DNA from: CAMFLJ01 sp963702555
GTDB lineage: Bacteria; Actinomycetota; Acidimicrobiia; Acidimicrobiales; Acidimicrobilacustridaceae
NCBI GenBank assembly: GCA_963702555.1
Contig: CAVPCW010000011.1
Location: 856,064 to 920,063, forward strand
Reading direction: 5' to 3'
Length of the DNA stretch: 64,000 nt
The notes below the pieces were generated by a model that did no database searches, was not told where the DNA came from, and was given only the letters and a program-made list of their open reading frames with translations. Positions 15,995 to 24,454 of the stretch are shown here, piece after piece; position 1 is the stretch's first letter; each line of letters opens with the position of its first letter. Position numbers and translations under genes: made by a program.

Positions 15995-16390
15995 ATGGTT
16001 CTCGCAGCGGACTGGGGGGTGGGCGAGGTCCTCTGGACCTTCATCTACTTCACCTTCATCTTCATCTGGATCTGGCTCGCGATCAGCGTCTTCATCGACA
16101 TCTTCCGCAGCCACGATCTGAACGGCTGGGTCAAGGCCCTCTGGATCCTGTTCATCATCGTGCTGCCGTTCCTCGGCATCTTCATCTACCTGATCGCCCG
16201 CGGCGGCAAGATGCGCGTGCACGCCATCGAGGACGCCAAGGCACAGGACGCCGCGGCTCAGGAGTACATCCGTCAGGCCGCCGGCACCGCCAGCCCCGTC
16301 GACGAGCTGCACCGCCTGGCCGGCCTCAAGGAGAGCGGCGCCATCACCGACGCCGAGTTCGAGCAGATGAAGGCCAAGGTCATCGGCTGA
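15995..16390 (+). CDS. SHOCT domain membrane protein (PLDc_N-like)
   Basis: The 131-residue protein has two transmembrane helices (about 9-33 and 50-68), with DIFRSHDLNGWVKALWILFI between them, typical of the phospholipase D-nuclease N-terminal (PLDc_N) domain. It ends in a SHOCT domain (LHRLAGLKESGAITDAEFEQ). Such proteins are common in actinobacteria; their role is unknown. ATG 15995 is preferred because AGGAGG lies 4 bases upstream; ATG 15977 would include the ribosome binding site. Confidence 0.78.
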   Translation: MVLAADWGVGEVLWTFIYFTFIFIWIWLAISVFIDIFRSHDLNGWVKALWILFIIVLPFLGIFIYLIARGGKMRVHAIEDAKAQDAAAQEYIRQAAGTASPVDELHRLAGLKESGAITDAEFEQMKAKVIG

Positions 16391-16484
16391 CCCAGGTCGC
16401 ACCGACCCGAGCCGCCTGCCCGGGTCTGACCTGCATCTGAAGCACCGTGACGGCTCGGGCCGGGAGCGCGCGACGATCTTCGTC

Positions 16485-18068
16485 GTGACCCCGCCCGAGC
16501 CGTCGTCGTATTCCGCCCCGTCCGCCTCCGACCCGTGGGCGCGCGCCGCCCTCAGCGCCGAGCTGATCGGCGAGCGGTTGGGGAGCGACTTCGACGTCGC
16601 CGTGGTGCTCGGCTCCGGCCTGGGCGCCGCCGCCGAGCGGCTGGGCGACGCCTCGATGTCGATGGCCGATGCCGGCTTCCCGTCGACCAACGTCGTCGGC
16701 CACGCCGGCACGGTCCTCGCCGGCACGGTGGGCGGCGCCCGAGTGCTCGTGCTCGCCGGGCGCGTGCACCTCTACGAGGGCCACCACCCGAACGCCGTCG
16801 TGCACGGCGTGCGCACGGCCGCCCGGCTGGGCTGTCGCCGCCTGCTGCTCACCAACGCGGCGGGCGGCATCCGGCCCGGCCTGTCGGTGGGTGACCTCGT
16901 CGCCATCTCCGACCACCTGAACCTCACCGGGGCCAACCCGCTGATCGGCACCCACGACCTGCCCCACGAGCGGTTCATCGACGTGTCGAACCTCTACCCG
17001 CTCGCCCCGACGGTCGCTGCGGCCGGCGGCCTCGAGACGGGCGTGTACGCCGCCCTCCCGGGCCCGAGCTACGAGACCCCGGCCGAGATCCGCATGCTGG
17101 CCACCCTCGGCGCCGACCTCGTCGGCATGTCGACCGTGCTCGAGGCGCTCGCCGCCCACGCCCTCGGCGTGCAGGTCGGCGGGCTCAGCCTCGTCACCAA
17201 CGCGGCGGCCGGCCTCGGCGGCGAGCTGAGCCACGAGGAGGTCACCGAGGTCGGGGCGTCCCGGGCCGGTGCCGTGGTCGACACCATCGCCGCGGTCTGC
17301 GAGGCCATCGCCGCCGACGTGGCCGCGGAGGCCGTGAGCACGGGCTCGATCCCGGCCACGGTCGCCCCGGCGATCGTCGCCACCGCCATCCCCGAGCCGG
17401 TCAACCGCCCCTCGCGGCTCGTGCTCGCCGGTCGCATCGACCACACGCTGCTGAAGCCCGAGGCGTCGGCCGCCGACGTCGCGGCCCACTGCGCCGAGGC
17501 GACCGATCTCGGTGTGGTCGCCGTGTGCGTGTCGCCGACCCGCCTGGCCCAGGTCGTCGAGCTCGGCGCCCGCGCCGCGTGGAAGCCGTGCACGGTCATC
17601 GGCTTCCCGTCCGGGGCACACCTCCCGGCGGTCAAGGAGGCCGAGGCCCGCCAGGCCGTCTACGACGGGGCCACCGAGCTCGACATGGTCATCAACCTCG
17701 GTGCCGTGGCCGACGGTGCGTGGGGGCTGCTCACCGAGGAGATCACCCTCGTGCGCCGCTCGGTCCCGGCCGGCGTGCTCAAGGTCATCCTCGAGACCGC
17801 GGCGCTCGAGCCCTGGCAGATCGAGACCGTCGCCCGCCTCGCCCTCGATGCCGGCGCCGACTTCTTGAAGACCTCCACCGGCTTCCACCCTGCCGGTGGC
17901 GCGACGGTCGAGGCCGTGGCCCAGCTGGCGGCAGTGGCCAAGGGTCGGGCGAAGGTCAAGGCGTCCGGTGGCATCCGCGACATCGACACCGCGCTCGACA
18001 TGATCACCGCGGGCGCCGATCGCCTCGGCACGTCGGCCAGCGCGGCGATCCTCGCCGGGCTCGAGTGA
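16485..18068 (+). CDS. Purine nucleoside phosphorylase - deoxyribose-phosphate aldolase fusion
   Basis: This is a 527-residue two-domain protein. Residues about 20-285 are a trimeric-type purine nucleoside phosphorylase, with VLGSGLGAAAE, LLLTNAAGGIRPG, LPGPSYETPAEIR and VGMSTVLEALAA. Residues about 305-527 are class I deoxyribose-phosphate aldolase (DeoC), with LAGRIDHTLLKPEA, VIGFPSG, TELDMVINLGA, the Schiff-base lysine K462 in DFLKTSTGF and K492 in KVKASGG. PNP yields (deoxy)ribose-1-phosphate, and the aldolase splits deoxyribose-5-phosphate to acetaldehyde and glyceraldehyde-3-phosphate; phosphopentomutase acts between. A linker rich in Ala, Ile and Pro joins the domains. GTG start. Confidence 0.92.
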   Translation: MTPPEPSSYSAPSASDPWARAALSAELIGERLGSDFDVAVVLGSGLGAAAERLGDASMSMADAGFPSTNVVGHAGTVLAGTVGGARVLVLAGRVHLYEGHHPNAVVHGVRTAARLGCRRLLLTNAAGGIRPGLSVGDLVAISDHLNLTGANPLIGTHDLPHERFIDVSNLYPLAPTVAAAGGLETGVYAALPGPSYETPAEIRMLATLGADLVGMSTVLEALAAHALGVQVGGLSLVTNAAAGLGGELSHEEVTEVGASRAGAVVDTIAAVCEAIAADVAAEAVSTGSIPATVAPAIVATAIPEPVNRPSRLVLAGRIDHTLLKPEASAADVAAHCAEATDLGVVAVCVSPTRLAQVVELGARAAWKPCTVIGFPSGAHLPAVKEAEARQAVYDGATELDMVINLGAVADGAWGLLTEEITLVRRSVPAGVLKVILETAALEPWQIETVARLALDAGADFLKTSTGFHPAGGATVEAVAQLAAVAKGRAKVKASGGIRDIDTALDMITAGADRLGTSASAAILAGLE

Positions 18069-18117
18069 GCGCCGTCCCCATCTGACGCTCCGTCAGGTCC
18101 GGTCCTAGGATCGGCCG

Positions 18118-20223
18118 GTGACCCACGGACACCTGCTCTCGCCCGGTTCGATCGGGCCGATGCCGCTGCGCAACCGCATCGTCATGCCGGCCATGGACCA
18201 GAACACCTGCGACGAGGGCGAGATCACCGACCTCACCGTGGCCCACTACGAGGCGCGGGCCAAGGGCGGCGTCGGGCTGCTCATCCTCGAGACCTCGGCC
18301 GTGGCCTGGCCGGTGGGCGCCACGTCGATCCACCAGCCCGCGCTCTCCGACGACCGGTTCGTGCCCGGCCTCGAGCGCCTCGGCCGGGCCGTGCACAAGC
18401 ACGGGGCGAAGATGGTCGTGCAGGTCTGCCACCACGGCAAGACCGCCGGCGTCGACGCCATGCAGGACCGCGACCAGCTCGTGCCCTCCATGCCGATGCC
18501 CCACGAGGACGTCGACATCAGCGCCCTCACCATGGACGAGCTGATGAAGATGGCCGCCCTCACGGGCGGCAAGCGGGCCACCCAGCGCGAGGCCACCGCC
18601 GACGACCTGGCCTGGGTCGTCGACCAGTTCGCCGACGCCGCCGCCCGGGTGCAGGCCGCCGGCCTCGACGGCGTCGAGGTCCACGCCGCCCACGGCTACC
18701 TCATCTCCACCTTCCTCTCGCCCCGCTTCAACACCCGCACCGACGAGTGGGGCGGGTCGGTCGAGAACCGGGCACGGCTGATGACCGACGTGATCCGCGC
18801 CATCCGCACCCGCTGCGGCGACGGGTTCGCCGTGATCGTGCGCATCGACGGCCGCGAGTACGCCGAGGGCGGGGTCACCCCCGAGCTGGCCGCCGAGCAC
18901 GCGGTGCTCGCCCAGGCCGCAGGCGCCCACGCCGTGCACGTGTCGGCCAGCGCCCCCAACGCCCTCGGCGTGGGTTTCACCGACGGCCCGCTGCCGTGGC
19001 AGGCCGACCAGTACGTCGGCCTGGCGGCGTACGTGAAGCAGTCGATCGCGGTGCCGGTGATCGGCGTCGGTCGGATCATGCCCGACTCCGCCGAGCGCCA
19101 CATCGCCAACGGCGAGCTCGACTACGTCTCGATGGGCCGCCAGCTGCTCGCCGACCCCGAGATCCCCTCGAAGCTGCTCGCCGGGCGCGCCGACCACGTC
19201 CGCACCTGCATCAACTGCTTCGTCTGCGTCGCCCAGAACTTCTGGGACGGCGCGCCGGTGTGCGCGGTCAACGCCGAGCTGGGCCACTACGACGAGGGCC
19301 CGATCGAGCCGGCCGAGGTGCGCCGCACCGTCGCCGTCGTCGGTGGCGGGCCCGGCGGCATGGAGGCGGCCCGCGTCGCCGCCCTCCGGGGCCATCGGGT
19401 CACCCTGTTCGAGAAGGGCCCGGAGCTCGGCGGCACCGCCCGCTTCTCCTCGCTCACCACCCCGATGAACGCCGAGCTGGTGCGCTACCTCACCAACTCG
19501 ATCCAGGACCTCGACGTCGAGGTCCTCACGGGCACCGCTGCCACGCCGGATGCCGTGAAGGCCGTCGGGGCCGAGGCCGTCGTGGTCGCCACCGGCGCCC
19601 GCCGTGACCGGCCCGACGTCCCCGGCGCCGACCTGCCCCACGTGCTCTCCGGCGACGACCTGCGGGGCATGCTCACCGGCGACGACCCCTCGGCGCTGAA
19701 GCGCCTGTCGTTCTACCGCCGCACGGTGGTCGCCGTCGGACGGCGCACCGGGATGATGTCGAGCATGGACCGGGTCCGCGGCCTCTCGAAGCGCTGGATG
19801 CCGATCGGCAAGCAGGTCGTGGTGATCGGCGGAGGCCTCGTCGGCGTGGAGCTGGCGGAGTTCCTGGCCGAGCGGGGCCGGAAGGTCACCGTCCTCGAGG
19901 CCGGCGACAAGCTCGGGGTCGAGATGGCCCATCCCCGCCGGGCCCGCGCCCTGTTCGAGGCCCGCGCCCACGGCGTCGAGCTCGTCACCGGGGCCGAGGT
20001 CACGCTCATCACCGCCGACCGGGTCGAGTACGTCGTCGGCGACCGCTCGCTGTCGACCGACGCCGACGCGGTGGTGCTGGCGAGCGGGGTGCACGCCGAT
20101 CGTGGCGTCGCCGAGGCCATGGAAGCGGCCGGGCTCGAGGTCCACGTGGTGGGCGACGCCGGCGAGGTCGGCTACATCCAGGGCGCAGTGCGCAGCGGCC
20201 ACCTCGCGGGGCGGGCCCTGTAG
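18118..20223 (+). CDS. NADH:flavin oxidoreductase with FAD/NAD domain (2,4-dienoyl-CoA reductase type)
   Basis: The 701-residue protein has an N-terminal Old Yellow Enzyme TIM barrel with FMN (LRNRIVMPAM, HAAHGYLISTFLSPRFNTR). A [4Fe-4S] site uses C364, C367, C370 and C382. A C-terminal pyridine-nucleotide-disulfide-like domain has two Rossmann motifs, AVVGGGPGGMEAA near 405 and VVIGGGLVGVELAEF near 568. This layout matches FadH-type dienoyl-CoA reductases, trimethylamine dehydrogenase and bile-acid enoate reductases; which one is not decidable. GTG 18118. Confidence 0.88.
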   Translation: MTHGHLLSPGSIGPMPLRNRIVMPAMDQNTCDEGEITDLTVAHYEARAKGGVGLLILETSAVAWPVGATSIHQPALSDDRFVPGLERLGRAVHKHGAKMVVQVCHHGKTAGVDAMQDRDQLVPSMPMPHEDVDISALTMDELMKMAALTGGKRATQREATADDLAWVVDQFADAAARVQAAGLDGVEVHAAHGYLISTFLSPRFNTRTDEWGGSVENRARLMTDVIRAIRTRCGDGFAVIVRIDGREYAEGGVTPELAAEHAVLAQAAGAHAVHVSASAPNALGVGFTDGPLPWQADQYVGLAAYVKQSIAVPVIGVGRIMPDSAERHIANGELDYVSMGRQLLADPEIPSKLLAGRADHVRTCINCFVCVAQNFWDGAPVCAVNAELGHYDEGPIEPAEVRRTVAVVGGGPGGMEAARVAALRGHRVTLFEKGPELGGTARFSSLTTPMNAELVRYLTNSIQDLDVEVLTGTAATPDAVKAVGAEAVVVATGARRDRPDVPGADLPHVLSGDDLRGMLTGDDPSALKRLSFYRRTVVAVGRRTGMMSSMDRVRGLSKRWMPIGKQVVVIGGGLVGVELAEFLAERGRKVTVLEAGDKLGVEMAHPRRARALFEARAHGVELVTGAEVTLITADRVEYVVGDRSLSTDADAVVLASGVHADRGVAEAMEAAGLEVHVVGDAGEVGYIQGAVRSGHLAGRAL

Positions 20224-20275
20224 GGCTGGCCCTCGAGGTCCGGGGCCCCGCGCCCGTCGCCTATCCTCGGCACCC

Positions 20276-20857
20276 ATGGTGCTGGGTGGTCTCCTCGGGG
20301 TGGTCGCGGGGATCCTCGCGGTCGGGGGCCTGGCCAAGCTCAGCGGCCCCGAGGCCACCGTCCCGATGCTTCGGGCGCTCGGCCTTCCCTCGTCACCGAT
20401 GCTGGCCCGGGTGCTCGGCCTGATCGAGGTCGGCGTGGGTGTGACCGCGTTCCTCGTCGGCGGTTGGGCCCTCGCCGCCGCGGTGGCCGTGCTGTTCGCC
20501 GTCTTCACCGTCGCCGTGCTGCGACTGCGGGCCGGGGGAGAGGCCGTCTCGTGCGGCTGCTTCGGCCGTTCCTCGGCCCCACCCACGATGGTCCACGTCG
20601 TCGTCGACGCCGTGGCCGCGCTCGTTGCCGTCGCCGCCGCGGTCACCGACGCCCCCGGCTTCCTCTCGATGCGCCCCGACCTCCCCGCCGCCGGGGTCCC
20701 GCAGCTCGGGCTCACCGCCCTCGCCGTGTGGCTCGGCGTGGCCCTGCTCACCGTGTTGCCGGAGGCGCTCGTCGCCGCCCGTCGCGTTCCCGCCACCGAG
20801 GCGCAGCGCACCGCCCGTGCCCTGCGCACCTTCAGCCTGGAGTCGCCGCTCCCATGA
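20276..20857 (+). CDS. MauE/DoxX family redox-associated membrane protein
   Basis: The 193-residue integral membrane protein has about four to five TM helices and the CGCFG motif characteristic of MauE (VSCGCFGRS at about residue 90). In methylotrophs MauE and MauD are needed to form the many disulfides of the methylamine dehydrogenase small subunit. Here the next gene, overlapping by 4 bases, encodes a Cys-rich Tat protein, so this is presumably its disulfide-related maturation partner. True methylamine dehydrogenase genes are absent. Confidence 0.8.
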   Translation: MVLGGLLGVVAGILAVGGLAKLSGPEATVPMLRALGLPSSPMLARVLGLIEVGVGVTAFLVGGWALAAAVAVLFAVFTVAVLRLRAGGEAVSCGCFGRSSAPPTMVHVVVDAVAALVAVAAAVTDAPGFLSMRPDLPAAGVPQLGLTALAVWLGVALLTVLPEALVAARRVPATEAQRTARALRTFSLESPLP

Positions 20858-23013
20858 GCCCCACCGCTCAGCTCGCCGACAAGGTCTCGGGCTTCCTCGG
20901 GTCCCGCTTCAGCCGCCGTGGGTTCTTCGCCCGGTCGGCCGTGGTCGGCTCTGCCGTCGCCGCCAACCCGCTGACCTACGCGCTCACCCCCACCGACGCC
21001 TACGCCGCCGTGTGCAGCTGCAGCGGCTCGAACTGCGAGTGCGGCTCGACCTGCTGCGACGGCTACACCGAGTTCTGCTGCACCCTCACCGGCAACAACC
21101 AGTGCCCCCCGGGGTCGCTGCTCGGCGGCTGGTGGAAGGTCGACGGCTCCGGCTTCTGCAACGGCCCCCGCTACTACATGGACTGCAACGCCCCCTGCAA
21201 CGGGTGTGGCTGCGGTGGCGGCGGCATCTGCAGCGGCGGGTGCTCGGGCACCAACTGCGGCTGCGGCCTCGGGGACTGCAACAACCGCAAGGCCGGCTGC
21301 GTGAACTTCCGCTACGGCCAGTGCAACCAGCAGGTCTCGTGCATCGGCCCGATCCTGTGCCGCGTCGTCACCTGCATCGCCCCGTGGGAGATCGACGGCA
21401 CCTGCACCACCACTGCCCGCTACGACGCCAACACCGCCTACCACGACCGGCCGTGCCTCCACGGCCAGACCGGCAGCCTCGACCTGGTGCAGGAGGTGGG
21501 CAACGGGGTCCGCCTCGCCGGGTGGGCGCTCGACTGGGACACCAACGCCCCCATCACCATCCGGGTCACCGTCGACGGGCAGGTCGTCGCCACGCCGCTG
21601 GCCAACCTGGCCCGCTCCGACATCGCCAACGCCTACCCGGGCATGGGCCCGAACCACGGCTACGACGTGACCGTGCCCATCAGCGGCGGCACCCACACCG
21701 TGTGCGCCGCCATGGTGAACACCGGCCCGGGCCAGGACTCGCTGCTCGGGTGCCGCACCGTCACCACCAGGAGCCCGTTCGGCTCGCTCGACGCACTGAC
21801 CGTCGGCAACGGCTCGATCTCCGTCGGCGGGTGGGCCCTCGACCCCGACACCACCAGCCCGATCCAGGTCCACGTGTACGTCGGCAGCCAGGGCACCGCC
21901 ATCGTCGCCGACCAGCCCCGGCCCGACGTCGACGCCGCCTACGGCAAGGGCCCGAACCACGGGTTCAACGCCACGATCCCCGCAGCGCCGGGCGTCCAGC
22001 AGATCTTCGTCTACGCCATCAACACCGGTGTCGGCAGCAACGTCCTGATCGCCCAGCGCACGGTCGAGATCGGCCTCCCGTTCGGTGCCCTCGAGCGGGC
22101 CGATGCGGGCGGCACCGGTACGGCCGGTGGCGTGAAGATCCGGGGCTGGGCCGTCGACCCCGACGTCTCGGGCCCCATCCCGGTGCACGTCTACGTCGGT
22201 GGTGTGGGCACCGCCATCATCGCCGACAAGGTCCGCAACGACCTCGTGCCGGGCCCGCTCGCGCCCTACGGCGCCACCCACGGCTTCGAGGCGATCGTGC
22301 CCGGGCCCACCGGACGCCAGACCGTCGACGTCTACGCCATCAACGACAACGGCCCCAACCGGCTGATCGCCTCCCGCTCGGTCGACGTCATCAGCGGGGC
22401 GCCGTTCGGCTCGGTCGACCTCGTCCGCGCCGGGCCCGGCACCGTTCGGGTCGCCGGCTGGGTCCTCGACCCCGACAGCTCCGACCCCACCGACGTGCAC
22501 GTCTACATCGGCGACACCGGCCACGCCGTCCGGGCCGACCTGTCCCGCAGCGACATCGGAACGATCTACCCGGGCTACGGCGTAGTGCACGGCTTCGACG
22601 CCGTGCTCCCGGCGCCATCGGGCTGGCACAACGTGTGCATCTACGGCATCGACGTCGGCCCCGGCGAGAACCGCCTGCTGGGGTGCCGCAACGTGCTCGT
22701 CGGTGGCGATCCCTTCGGCTCGGTCGACTTCGTCCGGGTCGTGGCCGGTCAGGTCAGCATCGGCGGCTGGGCGATCGACCCCGACACCGCCGACCCCATC
22801 GACGTGCACGTGTACGTCGACAGCAGCGGCCGGGCGTTCACCGCCAACGGCAGCCGGCCCGACGTCGCGGCCGCCTTCCCGGGCTACGGCGCCAACCACG
22901 GCTTCGCCGCCAGCTTCCCGATCGCCTCCGGCACCCACCAGGTGTGCATCTACGCCATCGACCAGGGCCTCGGCGAGAACCGGCTCCTGGCCTGCCGGAC
23001 GGTGACCGCATGA
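20854..23013 (+). CDS. Tat-exported Cys-rich MauA-like protein with five C-terminal repeats
   Basis: The 719-residue protein starts with a twin-arginine signal (FSRRGFFARSAVVGSAVAAN, about residues 23-50). Residues about 52-200 hold 26 cysteines, including CPPGSLLGGWW, resembling the methylamine dehydrogenase light chain (CPPG-x(n)-W). Five repeats of about 100 residues begin at about 207, 309, 410, 518 and 621, each with FGS-x-D, GWALDPDT, VHVYV, GFDA and CIYAI-type motifs. The repeat is beta-rich and known from other actinobacterial secreted proteins. It is coupled at both ends to MauE-like and MauD-like genes. Cofactor formation is not shown. Confidence 0.78.
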   Translation: MSPTAQLADKVSGFLGSRFSRRGFFARSAVVGSAVAANPLTYALTPTDAYAAVCSCSGSNCECGSTCCDGYTEFCCTLTGNNQCPPGSLLGGWWKVDGSGFCNGPRYYMDCNAPCNGCGCGGGGICSGGCSGTNCGCGLGDCNNRKAGCVNFRYGQCNQQVSCIGPILCRVVTCIAPWEIDGTCTTTARYDANTAYHDRPCLHGQTGSLDLVQEVGNGVRLAGWALDWDTNAPITIRVTVDGQVVATPLANLARSDIANAYPGMGPNHGYDVTVPISGGTHTVCAAMVNTGPGQDSLLGCRTVTTRSPFGSLDALTVGNGSISVGGWALDPDTTSPIQVHVYVGSQGTAIVADQPRPDVDAAYGKGPNHGFNATIPAAPGVQQIFVYAINTGVGSNVLIAQRTVEIGLPFGALERADAGGTGTAGGVKIRGWAVDPDVSGPIPVHVYVGGVGTAIIADKVRNDLVPGPLAPYGATHGFEAIVPGPTGRQTVDVYAINDNGPNRLIASRSVDVISGAPFGSVDLVRAGPGTVRVAGWVLDPDSSDPTDVHVYIGDTGHAVRADLSRSDIGTIYPGYGVVHGFDAVLPAPSGWHNVCIYGIDVGPGENRLLGCRNVLVGGDPFGSVDFVRVVAGQVSIGGWAIDPDTADPIDVHVYVDSSGRAFTANGSRPDVAAAFPGYGANHGFAASFPIASGTHQVCIYAIDQGLGENRLLACRTVTA
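21472..23013 (+). repeat. Five tandem coding repeats of about 100 codons
   Basis: Units begin near 21472, 21778, 22081, 22405 and 22714 and encode the GWALDPDT / VHVYV / YPGYG-x-x-HGF / GENRLLGCR pattern in each copy. Four copies follow the motif closely; the third lacks the conserved CR pair and is more divergent. The units form the C-terminal two-thirds of the Tat-exported Cys-rich protein. Confidence 0.8.
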
Positions 23014-23888
23014 CCGTGCTCGTGGTGCTCCTGGCCCTCGTGGTGGCCCTGCTGGCGGTGCTGGTCATCGGTCTGCTGCGCAGCCACGCCGAGATCCTCC
23101 GGCGCCTCCACGAGCTCGGCGCCGGGATCTACGACGACGAGGAGGGCACCACCGTCACCTCGCCGGCGTCGACGACGGGGGGCGTGCGCTCGCCGGTCGA
23201 GATCCGCACCCGGCCGGGCGTTCCCGAGCCCCGCAGCGTCGAGGGCCTGGTGGCCACCGACGCCCACGACATCGCCGGGGTGACCCCGATGGGTGCCGCC
23301 ACGATGGCCGGTGTCGTCGGCACGGGGCACACCACGCTGCTGGCCTTCCTCTCGAGCGGCTGCGGCACCTGCGCCGACTTCTGGCGGGCGTTCGGCGACG
23401 GCGAGGGCACCCGCCTCCCGGGCCGTGACACCCGGCTGGTCATCGTCACGAAGGGGGCCGAGGCGGAGAGCGCGTCGGCCGTCGCCCAGCTGGCGCCGCC
23501 CGGGGTCACGACGATCATGTCGAGCGAGGCCTACGACGAGTACTCGGTGCCGGCCAACCCGTACTTCATCCTGGTCGACGGGCCCACCGGCCGACTCCTC
23601 GGCGAGGGGGCCGCCGCTTCGTGGGCGCAGGTCTCCACGCTGCTCGGCCAGGCCGCCGCCGACGCCGGGCTGGCGCTCGACGGCTCGCCCCTCACCCGCT
23701 CGACCCCGGAAGGGCGCATGTCCGGCCCGGAGCGGGCCGCCCGCGCCGACAACGACCTGCTGTCGGCGGGCATCGGCCCCGGCCATCCCAGCCTCTACCC
23801 CGACCAGCTGGTGGGCGGCGACGACGCCGCCCTGCCCCAGACCGACCCCGTCCCCGGCGGCCCCCTCGACCCGCCCACGGCGGGCTGA
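23010..23888 (+). CDS. MauD-like membrane-anchored thioredoxin-domain protein
   Basis: The 292-residue protein has one N-terminal TM helix (residues 3-22) and an extracytoplasmic thioredoxin-like domain with C118-G-T-C121 in FLSSGCGTCADF, as in MauD/TlpA-type proteins. A Pro/Gly-rich tail ends the protein. The ATG overlaps the stop of the Cys-rich gene. It probably acts with the MauE-like protein in forming or isomerising the 26-cysteine domain's disulfides. Confidence 0.78.
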   Translation: MTVLVVLLALVVALLAVLVIGLLRSHAEILRRLHELGAGIYDDEEGTTVTSPASTTGGVRSPVEIRTRPGVPEPRSVEGLVATDAHDIAGVTPMGAATMAGVVGTGHTTLLAFLSSGCGTCADFWRAFGDGEGTRLPGRDTRLVIVTKGAEAESASAVAQLAPPGVTTIMSSEAYDEYSVPANPYFILVDGPTGRLLGEGAAASWAQVSTLLGQAAADAGLALDGSPLTRSTPEGRMSGPERAARADNDLLSAGIGPGHPSLYPDQLVGGDDAALPQTDPVPGGPLDPPTAG

Positions 23889-23895
23889 GGACGAC

Positions 23896-24369
23896 ATGGC
23901 CACGCTCAAGGCACACGGGATCGGCGTCGCCCCTCCGGCCGGATGGGACGCGCAGATCTACACCCGCGACCTCGATCCCCGGATCATGACCCCCTTCGGT
24001 GGGCGTGAGGTCGTGCCGCCGATCGCCCACCTGGCCAACTTCGGCCTGCCTCCGGTGCGGGGCGACTTCGGCGGTGGCGCGGTGGAGCTCATGGAGTCAG
24101 GGGCGGTCTTCATCGCCCTGCTCGAGCACGACGCCGCCGAGGCCGACACCGCGCTGTTCCGGGGCAAGGGGATCCCCTGGCCCCTCAAGGCCGACGACTT
24201 CGACCCCAACAACCTCCAGCGCGGGGTCGGCGGGCAGGCGGGGTGCCAGCGGTTCTTCCTCGCCAACGGGCGGCCGTTCTGCCTCTACGTCGTGATCGGC
24301 AGCCACCGGCTGCGCAACGTGCTGGTCCGCGAGGTCAACGCGGTGCTGGCCGGCGTCACCTTCGACTGA
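23896..24369 (+). CDS. Hypothetical protein in the MauE/MauD-like cluster
   Basis: The 157-residue protein shows no signal peptide or TM helix. It contains AHLANFGLPPVRGDFGGGAV and GGQAGCQRFFLANGRPFCLY with two cysteines. I do not recognise the family. It starts 7 bases after the MauD-like stop, so it is in the same operon, and similar small proteins may accompany this type of cluster. Start ATG 23896. Confidence 0.7.
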   Translation: MATLKAHGIGVAPPAGWDAQIYTRDLDPRIMTPFGGREVVPPIAHLANFGLPPVRGDFGGGAVELMESGAVFIALLEHDAAEADTALFRGKGIPWPLKADDFDPNNLQRGVGGQAGCQRFFLANGRPFCLYVVIGSHRLRNVLVREVNAVLAGVTFD

Positions 24370-24454
24370 CGCGATCGCAGGGCCGGACGGGCCACGCGCC
24401 GCGGACCTTCGGCCAGGGTCCGCCTCCGGAGGGCGCAGCTACCCTTCGCGGCCC

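Noticed and set aside
18004..22938. A very long minus-strand open frame (about 1,640 codons) antisense to the phosphorylase-aldolase fusion, the OYE-like gene and the Mau-like genes
   Set aside because: High-GC antisense frames often stay open by codon bias. The translation is low-complexity (Gly/Ala/Val/His/Asp) without domain motifs, while the plus strand has clear families.
20276..23888. A true methylamine dehydrogenase operon
   Set aside because: No heavy chain, MauG, amicyanin or MauF is found nearby; only MauE-, MauA- and MauD-like pieces are present.
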